A stretch of DNA of 64,000 bases from Sphagnum magellanicum (lineage: Eukaryota; Streptophyta; Sphagnopsida; Sphagnales; Sphagnaceae). Each line of letters starts with the position of its first letter. Position 1 is the stretch's first letter. Under the pieces are notes generated by a model, which saw only the letters and a list, made by a program, of their open reading frames with translations, searched no databases and had not been told where the DNA came from. The stretch lies in NCBI GenBank assembly GCA_021904315.1, contig CM038916.1:930001-994000 (forward strand). The letters are read 5' to 3'. Both the position numbers and the translations under genes were made by a program. Shown here piece by piece: positions 24,211 through 35,400 of this stretch.

Positions 24211-26718
24211 TGTAGTCCCAAGCATTCATAAGTGGTAATCACTTGGGACTTGAAGTTTTAAAAAGTTGGGCCAAAAATATATATAGGTGGCAAATCTTGT
24301 GTAAATTGGGAATTTTTTATACCATATTTTGAAAGCTCTTGAAATGTAGATATTCTAATTGAACTTGCATTTTCCATTGTTAAATTTGAAGTGTAAGTTA
24401 TATGGTCAAAATAAGGACAATGAGTTTAATTGACAATTTGACTCCCAATTATTAAAAACAAGGAAATAAGTGGAAATGACCTTTGATTGAAACACACGAT
24501 ATGGTATTGGAAAGATCTCATTGAGGGCTATAACTTTTTAGCTTCACCCTACTCAATTGAAGTTTATATGAAAGAGTTATGAACTCACAAAATTTCCATA
24601 ATTTGGGAATCCTTGGAATTTTGGCCATTTCGATGTAACCTCTATCACAATTATAGTAATATATATTAGAAGAAGGAAAGTATTTGCCTCCATCCAAGTT
24701 TGGGCCATGTGAATGTAGTGAGTCCAAAAGAAGTTTATGACCCAAAGTTGACTTCATTTGCATTAACCATTTGATTGTTTGGCTTATGTTAGTGATTTGT
24801 CTATGAAGTTTTCATGATATTGTCCTAGTCCCATTCTAAATCTTCTAGGCACCCCTTTTTCCCTAGTGTGAAGACCTGGGAAGCATACCCCCAATTTTTC
24901 CTTCTTTTTCACTTCTTTTCATTATTGTCCCTTGTAGGGTTTATTCTCAATACCTTGGGACAAACTTAGGGGTGTGTCACTTATAATGAAAACCCTTATT
25001 GTTTAAAAAAGATTTATTCATAGCAAAGGTTTAAAAATTCCTTTTGAATTGAAAAACTTTTTAAAATTCTTATTAAAACCAAGCTTTTTGTTGTAATTAA
25101 AACCATTTTTTCCTATATAAAGGGTTGATGTGTTATTTGAAGTTGAACTTAAAAGTTTTTCATGAAAGTTTTTTCTTGTATTAAAATTTTGAATAAAAAC
25201 TTTAATGCTTAGTTTGGTTGTCTTCCTAAATAACTTATGAATGTTTTATGATTAGGAAGCATGTTGTTCATTGAAACAAGTATAATTTCATTATTTGGTA
25301 TTGTTGCATTTGTTGTTAAAAATTGTTACAAATGGGCTCAAAACATATGAATGTGTTTTGTAACATTATCATTCCCTCTCATTCTTAATGTATGAAACAC
25401 ATCTTTATATACATTTTGGTCATTGAGTAAATCAAAATTTAAATAGTCCAACTAATTTTGCCCATGCTAATGCCAACATCTAGCATGATGGGATATGGGA
25501 GATTATCTTATTGTCAATGCAATTTTTAATGATTGTTAAAGCTAATGCATCTTATCTTCCCATGGACTATTTTCTTCCTATTCATGTGGCAAGTAAAAGA
25601 GGAATTCCAATAGTTATTTGTGCTATTGAAAGTGCAATTGGTTTGATTTCTATTTCATCAATTAATAATCATAACTTTTTTTGCATTGAAAATAAGTGTA
25701 AGTCTATGTTTCCAAATATTGAAATACAATTTGCTGGAAGTTTTGAAAGATGATTTATATTATACTTATTTCCATTTTGAAAACATAAGCAATTATTAAA
25801 TTTTGGATTGCATTAATATTTAATTTTATTAGTCATTATAATAAACACTTGTAATGATTTAAAAACAATGTTGCCTTAACTATGCTTGTTAGCTTCAATG
25901 TGGATGTGATTGTTTGTCAAATTTTCAATTTATCACACACTTATCACTCTTTTGTTCAAGAAGATTTTTTAAAATAAAAATTTGCAAATTCTTTGCATGG
26001 TTCACAAACATAATTCAACTGTGAAGAATCACATGGTTCAATAAAACCTTAATTTTCATAAAGGGTTTCAATTATTTTAATTTTTTTTTTTGTGTTTTTC
26101 AATAAAATCTTACAAATATTATTGTCAAACAAAGACATTCTAAGATCGCATCATACAAAACCAAAATGTCTAATTTCTTTAAGAATTAACTTCTTTATGT
26201 AATGGGCTACCATAATATTCAAAACCACATTGAAAATCCTTCTTAATAATGACATTATTGAAATTTAAATATGCACCACTGAAAAGTATATATATAATGA
26301 CACACAAAAGGGGTCCCCTATAATTAATGTGCTTTGACACGTCTATAGTTATTAGAGGTTGCAACTTTACATATCAAATATTAGAACTACAGGCATGTGA
26401 TTGTATGTATTATTTCCCACTAGTGTATTAAACTACATATATATTATAATTTTTTGACACATACAAATACATTGAGTTACATGTACATACACATTATGTA
26501 TTGGTTGGACAGTGAGCAGATCATGTAGCTCCAACCAAGGCATAATCTTGTAGTTTAGATTTGACGGCATGGAAGTTGAAGTATCCTTCACAGTATTACT
26601 TTCTTGGAGGGGTTTGATGTCCGATCATGGCCCCTGTGCTCCGGAGGGAGAGGCTTCTTACGGGGATTGGATGGGAGTGAGTGCTGCACAAATTGACATC
26701 CATCAACTCAATCAGTTC

Positions 26719-26723
26719 CATCC
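26719..26723. other. Empty integration site CATCC matching the solo LTR in copy 2
   Basis: A single CATCC stands here between CAATCAGTTC and ATAACATAAAGAAC. In copy 2 the same flanks carry CATCC on both sides of a 932-bp LTR (51946-52877). This is the pre-insertion state. Confidence 0.85.
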
Positions 26724-27143
26724 ATAACATAAAGAACTTCAAAAAATTTAATTCTCCATTTCTTTTTGGTCACCTTCCCTCACAGAATTTCCCTTTCTAC
26801 CACAAACGAACGTTCTGTTCACTAACGATATCAATTTCATTTTCGAAGAACCTTTCATTTTGGTAAGTAAGGAACTTTTCTGAACTGCATCTTCCTGGCT
26901 TTGGTTTTTGGGTCTAGCCTCATGCTACCGCCCTCAGCTGGGGTCTCTCAAACTTAGAAAGATCCTTAGAAAATTCCTTACCTTATGCCTTCTATCTTAA
27001 GCATCCAGGGATGTGGGACAAGAACTGTCTTCATTGTCTTTCAAGACGCAGTCAAATTCTCACATGGATGAAAGCAAAGAAATCATCAAAACCCTCATCT
27101 GCAGTTGCCTCATTCTTTCTTAACTTGAACCTTTTGACAACTC

Positions 27144-30100
27144 TCACGTACCCTTCATCCCTCCGACAAAGTCTTTGAAATCGTCAAGGCATGGTTGGCC
27201 CATGAGTGTTGAATCAAGTCTCATGTAGGTGAAGTAAGATATATTGTGATGAAATGCGACATTGATAATCCGGTCATACGAGTCCTTATCGTAAGCTGCC
27301 AATGCATTCTCACAAGCTCTAGAGACCTTACTGTCTTTGGCCACTCCCAGCACCTACACACCATAATTTGAACTTCCATGATATCAAACATTGTCATCAG
27401 CAGGTCAATCCTCCAGAGATAGTATTCATCCTGTTCCCCAGATTGGCTTGAGAAATAGAAGCTGCTCTTTTATTGGTCGTATGTTCTTGGAGATTGGGTC
27501 AGCCAAATTGGGTGCCTCGCATTCTCAGATGCAATTTCATGTAGTTCAATTCTTTGTTTTACAAGAGTAGTGGCAAGATACTAACTCTCCCTCTTTCTCC
27601 AATCAGTTTACAGAGCCCAATTTTTATGTCTGGTCTACCATATCATGTCAAGGTTGTGGATCATTCAAAGAACGCATGTACCTGCTCGACAAGTGCTTCA
27701 GGGTTGCAAGATGCATTGGCGTATTTTTCCCCAGCGGTGGTCAGTTCTGCACATGTTAAAATGAAGGTGGCGCTCAGGACTTCAAGCGTGTCAGCTATGG
27801 ACTTGTACACAGAAAGATGGTTAGGAACGCCATTGAAGAGCCCTGCTGTTGCCTCTGCTGCATGGCTTTCGTCATCATACCACCAATGGATCCCCGGAAC
27901 CTGCATTGAAAATGTTCAGTTGCAACAGTGACACCATGAATCAGACGCAACCATTATCAATTTACCCTTCTGAATCTGCGCAGTTGTAAGTCTTTGATTC
28001 CTGGATCTCTTATCAGGTTTTGAAGTACCCAGATTGAAATTGTCAAACACTCAGTTCCTCACTGTTTAACCATGAACATACTAGACAAGAATTTATGAGC
28101 AAGGTGTTTAAAAGACCCCTTCTAAATGTACAGGGGAGTTTATAAGTTGCAATTGGACGCAAAGATAACTGGTCATTTTGGCTGATGAATTATGTGGCAG
28201 GGGCCGATAGAATGAGATAAGAAATGTATCAACTTTGACACCCCTACATAGTTGTTATATTTTAATATGTGATCTGCAAAGATTGAACTTTTTTGCCACT
28301 GTAATTTGAGAAGCCACCCAGCAACAGTTGACCCAATTTCTCTATGGCATCTCACCTTGGCAGCAATTTTGACATTTCTAGACTTGAAGACGTCCTTGGC
28401 TTTTTTCAACACTCCCTTCCCATGAGCAACCAATTTTTCTGAGTACCAGGTAAGAAAAGATTTTCCATTGTCGTTCCAGTAGCGTGGGCCATTGATCAAA
28501 CTTGTCTCTGGTTGCTCCGGTTGGGCTTGGAAAAACAGTGTTTGATCTGGCTCTGAATTATATCCCACGTCTTGCGGTAATTGTAAATTTTGACTCTTTG
28601 CTTCTTTCTTCCACTCCCCCATCATGTACTCGTCATAACACTGCTCACAATCGTGCCCCGTGGACACACATGATTTGAAAAGTTCAATATTTTAGCCAGA
28701 GTGAACCAACAACCCACCATGGAACCATGTAGGAAGGATTGTGTGTGGGCAGGAATGGTTTTTTTCATTTATTCCTGTCCCAGATCTAAAACCACAGTGG
28801 TTAACAATGTACCAACCAAGTGTTGGGCAGTTCTTTACTTTTACGACGAACCTCTTGTTCCAGTTCTGAAAAATAATTTAGAACACTTTCTGTTCTAGTT
28901 CTCGTTCCACACATAATTGAAAATCCAATTCCAGGTATGGTTCTTTCCTCAAAAAAAATTCTGGTTATGATTCTACTTCCGCTTCTGAAAATCAGACTCA
29001 GTTCTAGTCCAGTTCCAGGTTGCAATCTGGACTGGAACTAGGGGATGTTAACTGTCGATTAGCACTCAATTCTAGCCTTTTTTTGTTTCTCAGAAAGCTC
29101 AGTTCCACACATAAATGAAACTGGGAATTCAATTCTGGGTGCAGTTCTTCAAAAATATAAAATCTGGGTCCGGTTTTGAAATCGTTGAAACAAAATCAGA
29201 ACTGATTTCAGTTTGATTTTTACTAGTTCCAGAACCGGAACCACCGATTTTAACCCTCCAAACTGGGTAACAGCCCAAAACTGCTACCAACCATCTGGAC
29301 ATGCACCTACTTACCCGTAGTACTCACCCACTTCCATAGGTAGTCAACTAGGTAGAGGAAGGGGACTCTTCACATCACATCTTCACAATCAGAGTGACAC
29401 AATCTGTATTCACTGACAGTTACTGAAATTCTAGTGCAAAATAGGTCAGATGCATTCTTAGTTGACCTAGAAAATGTACATGTTGTTGGACATCCCTCTC
29501 AAGGATTCTGCTTACAAAACTTTCATGACATTTACCCAGACGCTGCAGACAACAGAGTGCCATGGGATACAACCATTTGTAGCCTTCCCATAAATCTAGT
29601 GTAAAACACAAGAAGTAGTGAAAGGATGGCAACTGCTGCAACACTTTTTTGGTCCAACTGTACACGCATTGACAAAAGGTGCCCACTATCAGACACTGCA
29701 CAAATCCTCTTGAGCACAGGAGTCTTGTTCCATGTGGTTTCTTTGAAACAAAGCTTGATTACACGTAGCAGAAGATTTACATAGGATGATTCCACTTACC
29801 TGAAACTCACCAACACCTGGAAACTTCCATGGAAATCGGTATGCGGGATACCTCAGCTCACCAGAGGGACCAAGCCCAACCTCAATCATGGTGATGATTC
29901 CTTTTTCGTCTCGTTTGTCAAAATAATCAACCATATGTGTATTGAATCCATTCATGAAGTCTTCGTACACCTGCCAAGCAACATCTCAGCGGCCTCATTC
30001 TTCAGACCATGTTATGTAGACTGCCTCAATCTAGAAGTTTAAGGAAGTTTTTGTACACCTGCCAAGCAACATCTCAACGTCCACATTCTTTAGACGATGT

Positions 30101-31641
30101 TATGTAGACTGTCTCAATCTAGAAGTTTATGGAACCTTGATTGGCCCAGTGCTCTTGTTCACAAGCATGTGCTCCATTACGTATGCGGAAGCTCAACCCT
30201 AAAAAAAATTCATTTCAATTGATTACCTTTAGTGGAGACACAGGGTTACCGTTTTGATCTTCCAGCACATATTCTTTGTCTACAGCCCATGACAAGTACT
30301 CAGTGCTGGGGTTGTCCTGCGCATCTTTGTAGAAGAGGTCTTTTTTCTCTCCATCCCTTTTCACCCAGCCAGGTAGAGGAATAGTCTCAACTCCATTTTC
30401 AACACACGCGTGGAATGACATCACCACCTGATTATCCACATACCCATGACAGATTACCCCAAAATGAAGGGCCCCAAAAACAGTTGAATCAGCCCATGCT
30501 TCAACAAAGTAGAGCGAGATGGTTAGAGCTCATAATACGAGTTCACATCATTGAAGTACCTGGGAGCTTTCTGGAGGTAAATTCGGACAACCCGGCTAAT
30601 CCATTTCAAAATGTCCAGTCTTAAGAAGATGAGCATCCTAAGGTTGACAGGGTACGCAAGGTGATTAGACTAAGTAGGAGTAACCACTAATTTATTACTC
30701 CTATCTACTAAGTAATCATATTCAAAGTCAGTCAAATTAAGCGGGACTTACAATTTGATACCTTACCAAGTTAGTCAGTTAAAAGCATTTAGTATTCCCA
30801 ATCGAAAAGGTGGGCAAAAGACCTTCTCATTCCTCATTACTCATTACACATGGAGAACTTCAAATCCCCCAAAGATCACACAATTCATAGGAGCTCCCCA
30901 AGCTTGAAAAACAGCCTTTGGTGGTAAACTTACATGAAGTTCAAGATTTGCCGCTTTAACAATGGAGAACAAGTTCTTGTATCCGTCCCAGTTATACTGG
31001 CCGGGACCTGCCGCTTCAACTCGTCCCCACCAGCAATCCACCATCACCCCTCTCACTCCATTTGATTGCAACGTCTTCAAATCTCTGGTTAACTCCCCCT
31101 CAGACTTATTCTTATCAGCCGGCTCCTTCCCATAGTTGACTTCATGCTGTTTATTTAGAATGCTCAACTGCACGCATTCATTACCGGATGTCACACACAT
31201 AGCATTGAGCATGAACAAGTTACCAATCGCAAGTTCATCACAAAATTACTTATGAGCAGCCTACATGCCCAGATGAGCACGGCACATTCGTGGACAAGCA
31301 TTGGGAGCAAAAACAATTGAACTTAGACGATTCGGAATCCAGCTCGCGGCAAGACACACGAACCCGCTCAGGGTACAGTATTGTCCACCTCAGGTCGACA
31401 ACATCACATTTACAAGACATGTGGCTAACGGCTGTGTATAGTAGTAAGCTCATAACAGTCGGTTGTGAAGACGGGACGTATAAAATCGATACATGGACGT
31501 GCATCATTTGTGCTTGCAGTGGTCAAGTATTGGGTTATCTAAATTAACATTGACCAAGCCCTGAGAGAGTTAGTTGAATACCGGAAGCATGACAAAGACA
31601 GGAATACCAGTTTTGGCGCCGCTTCCAGACGGCTCAGCCAT
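27144..31641 (-). CDS. BAM: Beta-amylase-like protein A (glycoside hydrolase 14), 459 aa
   Basis: GH14 enzymes release maltose from the non-reducing ends of starch chains. Seven exons, right to left: 31582-31641, 30934-31167, 30227-30427, 29800-29970, 28356-28640, 27682-27900, 27144-27353. All junctions are phase 0 with GT-AG. Recognised blocks: IPVFVMLP (13-20), GVMVDCWWG (60-68; D64 matches the substrate-binding aspartate), VMSFHAC (100-106), IEVGLGPSGELRYP with catalytic acid E203, FLTWYS, GIHWWY, and LTCAE with catalytic base E369. ATG at 31641 is preceded by an in-frame TGA 45 nt upstream; no transit peptide is seen, so a cytosolic location is inferred. Oddities: the GGNVGD flexible loop is replaced by VENGVE with a 2-residue shortening; the usual MRDxEQ after the base is LTTAGE; and exon 2 is 12 codons shorter than in gene B. 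These suggest altered or lost activity, but all splice sites and the frame are intact. Confidence 0.88.
28818..29280. mobile_element. hAT-like MITE in intron 4 of beta-amylase A
   Basis: The left end reads CAAGTGTTGGGCAGTTC and the right end reads GCCCAAAACTG, an imperfect inverted pair. The flanks are GTACCAAC and CTACCAAC (7 of 8 bases), as expected for an hAT 8-bp target duplication. The interior is made of degenerate GGTTCCAGTTCTGGTTCC-like repeats. Related copies lie at 36368-36779, 54968-55806 and 62941-63368. Confidence 0.75.
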
Positions 31642-31823
31642 GATTCGTGATTCAGCTGGAACCTGCAAAGACGTCGTGGATCAGCTAGAACCTGCGAACA
31701 CGTTCGGGGGATAGTAATGATCAGCGGGCCGGCTGAGATTTCTAATCCGCGTATCGCAACTTGTTGCAGCAAGCAAGCGAAGAACAATAATGTCACAAAA
31801 CCTGGCAAGTGAGCAATCCTCAA
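31539..31823 (-). promoter_or_regulatory. Upstream ORF overlapping the beta-amylase A start (94 codons, out of frame)
   Basis: An ATG at 31823 opens a frame that starts MRIAHLPGFVTLLFFACLLQ, looks like a signal peptide, and runs past the beta-amylase ATG at 31641 in another frame. The predicted TATA box at 31861-31866 places it in the 5' leader. Gene B has the same ORF with an in-frame 6-bp difference. It may lower translation of the main frame. A chance ORF preserved only by recent duplication is the alternative. Confidence 0.4.
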
Positions 31824-31860
31824 AGCTTCTTCTCACAATGGACTCCACTCACTCATTTCA

Positions 31861-31866
31861 TTTATA
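31861..31866 (-). promoter_or_regulatory. TATA box of beta-amylase A
   Basis: TATAAA on the minus strand (within GGTATAAATG), 220 bp upstream of the ATG. The same sequence is found at the equivalent place in gene B. A transcription start near 31830 is inferred. Confidence 0.55.
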
Positions 31867-32041
31867 CCTGTTACATCCATGGTTCGTAGAATGCAATGTA
31901 GCTAGGGTAGCAACTAGCTAACGCGGAACAGAAGCCGATCCTATTCAATTCTTGTGTATAGGAGAAGTTGGCACAATCCTTTTCTATCCTCAACATGTGC
32001 ACTATTCAATTGAAGGAGCCTATTTTGTTCTAGAGAGCCTA

Positions 32042-32123
32042 GGGCGGATTCTGTCAGGTAAACGTTCCCTGGAGAAGCCTGTCAGGGCAAACTCGGGGTA
32101 TGTGCAGCTGGCAGAATCCGCCC
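32042..32123. repeat. Inverted repeat upstream of beta-amylase A
   Basis: GGGCGGATTCTGTCAG at 32042-32057 pairs with CTGGCAGAATCCGCCC at 32108-32123 (15 of 16), with a 50-base loop. It is about 400-480 bp upstream of the ATG and present at the same place in gene B. Confidence 0.8.
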
Positions 32124-32269
32124 AGGCCGGCCTGCTCGCTGGCCGATTCTTTCACATCAATGAGGCTGAAATATAGGAAGGATTCCCGCACTGACTTTAG
32201 TGTCATTTTAAGCAGCTACTTGGAAGTTTGGAACTTCATGGAACCGCAGGACGTTTTACCCGCCCATGC

Positions 32270-32369
32270 AACTTCACGGGGTCAAGGCCGCGCTCTTCAC
32301 GGTTATGCTGTAATTGCGTCTTTTGCGTGGGCGAAAGGTATGCGGGTGCCCCTTTGACCCTGTGAAGTT
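32270..32369. repeat. Second inverted repeat upstream of beta-amylase A
   Basis: AACTTCACGGGGTCAA at 32270-32285 pairs with TTGACCCTGTGAAGTT at 32354-32369 (15 of 16). Flanking CATGGAACTT-type words continue outside it. It may be the remains of a small inverted-repeat element. The counterpart at 58903 onward in copy 2 is partly decayed. Confidence 0.7.
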
Positions 32370-32424
32370 CGATCGGGGAGTATAATGCTTTGCCATGGAA
32401 CTTGATTAGATCAAGGTAAACCAC

Positions 32425-35400
32425 ATGGAACTTTGATGCTACTTAATGAGATCGTAAACATGAGGTTATTTTTTTTTCCACTTTTCTGAGGTAGGTACCA
32501 TCAATTGGCAAAAACCCCCAAAAAGATTTAACATTGATTGATGACATGTTTCTAAAAATTGTCCAAATGTAAACGCTAAACCCAAGAACAGTGATCAAAT
32601 ATTATTGCCTCAAAATAAAAAGTTGTGTTAAAAAGTAATGACATTTTCTTTTTAAGAGAATTTTTTTCCTTGATTTTTTTTCAAAACAACAAGCTATCTT
32701 GAACAGCATATTCTTATTTTATTTTTCTCCACAGTGCAAAAATTAGACACTAAAAAAACACTGATCATGAACTATAGAATGTAGGTTTCTTAATAATCAT
32801 CAATTTGATGAAGCAACTAGTACTTAATTGCACAGTCCAGGCAATTATTAGTTGCTTGATAAGACTATTGGGCTGATTTACAATCCCCTTCTCAAAGGTG
32901 CTTACGACTTCTAAGGACATCTCTATCGCAATCCAGCAAAGAACGTCTCATAAATGCAACAACATAAATGCAAGTTGTTGGTTCGCTTGTAGGTCGAATG
33001 CGAGTGATGGTCAGTCGTGTCTCTCTGCACACACAACGTCGACCCTACCAAAACAATTTCCTTTGTTTTCATATTCACAACAATTAGGATTAGATTGGGA
33101 GCTTGATGATTTACATGAGCTTGCAAATGATCAAGGTCTTGTAAGTCAAATTTGGGCTTGGGTTTGAATGTCAAATCATTTGAAACTCCTAGCCTCCTAG
33201 AAGGAATTGTCACACTCCCAAGAAATGACTTTTGGTAACAAATGATGTGGAAGGAAAACCTTATGTTGTAGTTCTAAAGGAAAGGGAGAGTGGTCCCAAC
33301 ATCAAGGTTCACAAAGGTATATTCGATCTAGCCAAAATTAATGGAGAGGCCACCACCTAGGGTCATGATGCTCTTTGCTCAGCATTCCTAATAATATTCT
33401 TAGGTTGGTGCCTTGGGGAGGTCATTTCCATTATATTCCAAATGATGTGTAAAAGATATAATGTGCAATTATTGAAATGAAATAAAATATTAAAATAATT
33501 TAAATGTCAATAAGGTTCCAATAATTCATTATGAGAATATATTTGAAATATATATAATATATTTTAAAATATATTTATAATATACTCAAATTATGTCATT
33601 ATTTCATAGCAAATTTTAAAATGTTTTTTTATTTCAAGTGTTTCCTAAAATACACAAGTAGTGACTTCCCCCAGGGTTTGTGGTCCAATTTGCAAAATGG
33701 AGAGCTTGACAATTAAACTCCTTCACTCCACACATTGCAAACCAAAAAATAAGAAGGTTTTTTTTTGTTTTTGTTTTATCCATCCTTTGTGAATCACAAC
33801 AACCAAAAAAGTCAATGAATTCGAGCACCCAAGGAAATGAAGCATGCTAAGGAAAGACATGCATTTGGGCTCTTGGTGACAAGAACAAAAGTTGAATAAT
33901 TATTAGAATGAGGTTGCTGCTTGTAAAATTTTCATCAAAATGTCATTGATGGGCCTAATAAGGTACTATGGTGGAAATGCTCTACAATAATAATTTAAGG
34001 TGGGATTGTTCTTGCTTTCTAGGGAAGGGATGGGGGTTGGGCACTAACCATATATATAAAATAACTGTCACACTATGCTCCATCTTAATACAACGAATCT
34101 TAAATATGAAAATTGTATGGTAAAGCCCAAGGGGCTACGGGCTTTATTGCAATAAGGGGGCTAACATAGGCTTAATTTCAATAAGGCCCAGAATCAAGGG
34201 TTTTATTGAACATAAAGCCTTGGGCAGATTTTAATTTTTTTTTCCCACAATACCTAGTGGATATTGATTGGGTATCATGAAAAGCAATCAAAAACAAAAA
34301 TGAATGTTTCAAAATGTTCACCCTTTGTAGAGTATACTTGTCTAAGGTCCCATATAATGAATTTTTCTCAATTTTCTAACGTTGCATAGTGGCTAATATC
34401 CCAAGAAAGATTTAATAATTAATGGCAACATGAAATCAAAAAATAAAAATAAAAATTGTAATCCTACTACTATTTAACACCCTCATGTAGGAGCAAGCCT
34501 TGTAAATTTGGCAAACCAGTCCAAACCCTTGTTTTTATGGGAAAAAATCCAAAAACAGCCTTTGTAAGGGTTGCAACTTGCAACCCAAAAAACAAATTTT
34601 CTTTTTGACAAAATTTCACACCAAAAGAAAACATTGATCTTGTATATTGATTGTTGAGAATAAATATTTTGATTGATTTTATAAGATCACATTTAATTTC
34701 AAAACCTAATATGATTAATGTAGGGTTTGCGATAGTCTTAGGTATTTAAAAAATCAAACAAATTATGGTACAAAAATATATTTCTATAGTTCATAAATTT
34801 AGGTTCCTTGTTGAACAAAAAAATGGATACCAGTAGTGGATTTAAAAAACTTTCGTGCTTTGTATATATGCATGTGCACCTCAAACTTTGTAAAAGATTT
34901 AGGAGTTTACTGGATTTAGAAAGTCAACTGTCTCTACTTCAATGATTTTCATATTTCATAATATTATATGTTTGTTCTTTGATTATGCTTTTATTCATCA
35001 ATGGATGTTTGCTTAATATATTCGAGCATGTGGATAGATTGTGAATCCCTCATCAATTCTCACGACTTTAATTAATATTAAAATTTTAAGCAAATATATA
35101 ATACCACAATTCAACATGTGTAAAATTTAAATTAAGTTTAAGGTGTTAGCTTAATAATGTCAAATTTTAACATGAAGTACCTAGGTGAAAGCATAATAAA
35201 ATAGACACAAAAAATAGTGTAAACAATCAAATATTGGGGTCTCTATGTAAAAGGATTAACAAATAGATGATTTTACAAAGATAATATTATTTTTTTCGGT
35301 AGATTATTTTAAACTTTTGTTTGCATGAACTTCAAAAATTAAATTATTATAATCATGTTTTTTTACACTATTTGCAAGTATTTAATTTTTTTCTCGTACA

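Noticed and set aside
27050-27143. A further beta-amylase exon after MKG, because the sequence AAGGTACGTGAG looks like a strong donor
   Set aside because: The only plausible downstream acceptor (CTGCAG) opens different frames in the two genes with an indel between them, and the proteins already end where many short beta-amylases do.
28818-29280. CRISPR-like or minisatellite array of GGTTCC words
   Set aside because: Repeats are degenerate with no regular spacing, and terminal inverted repeats plus the 8-bp duplication explain the block as a MITE.
31539-31823. Signal-peptide ORF as the true N-terminus of beta-amylase A
   Set aside because: It is out of frame with the enzyme, and no intron of workable size joins it to the main frame; an in-frame stop lies just upstream of the chosen ATG.
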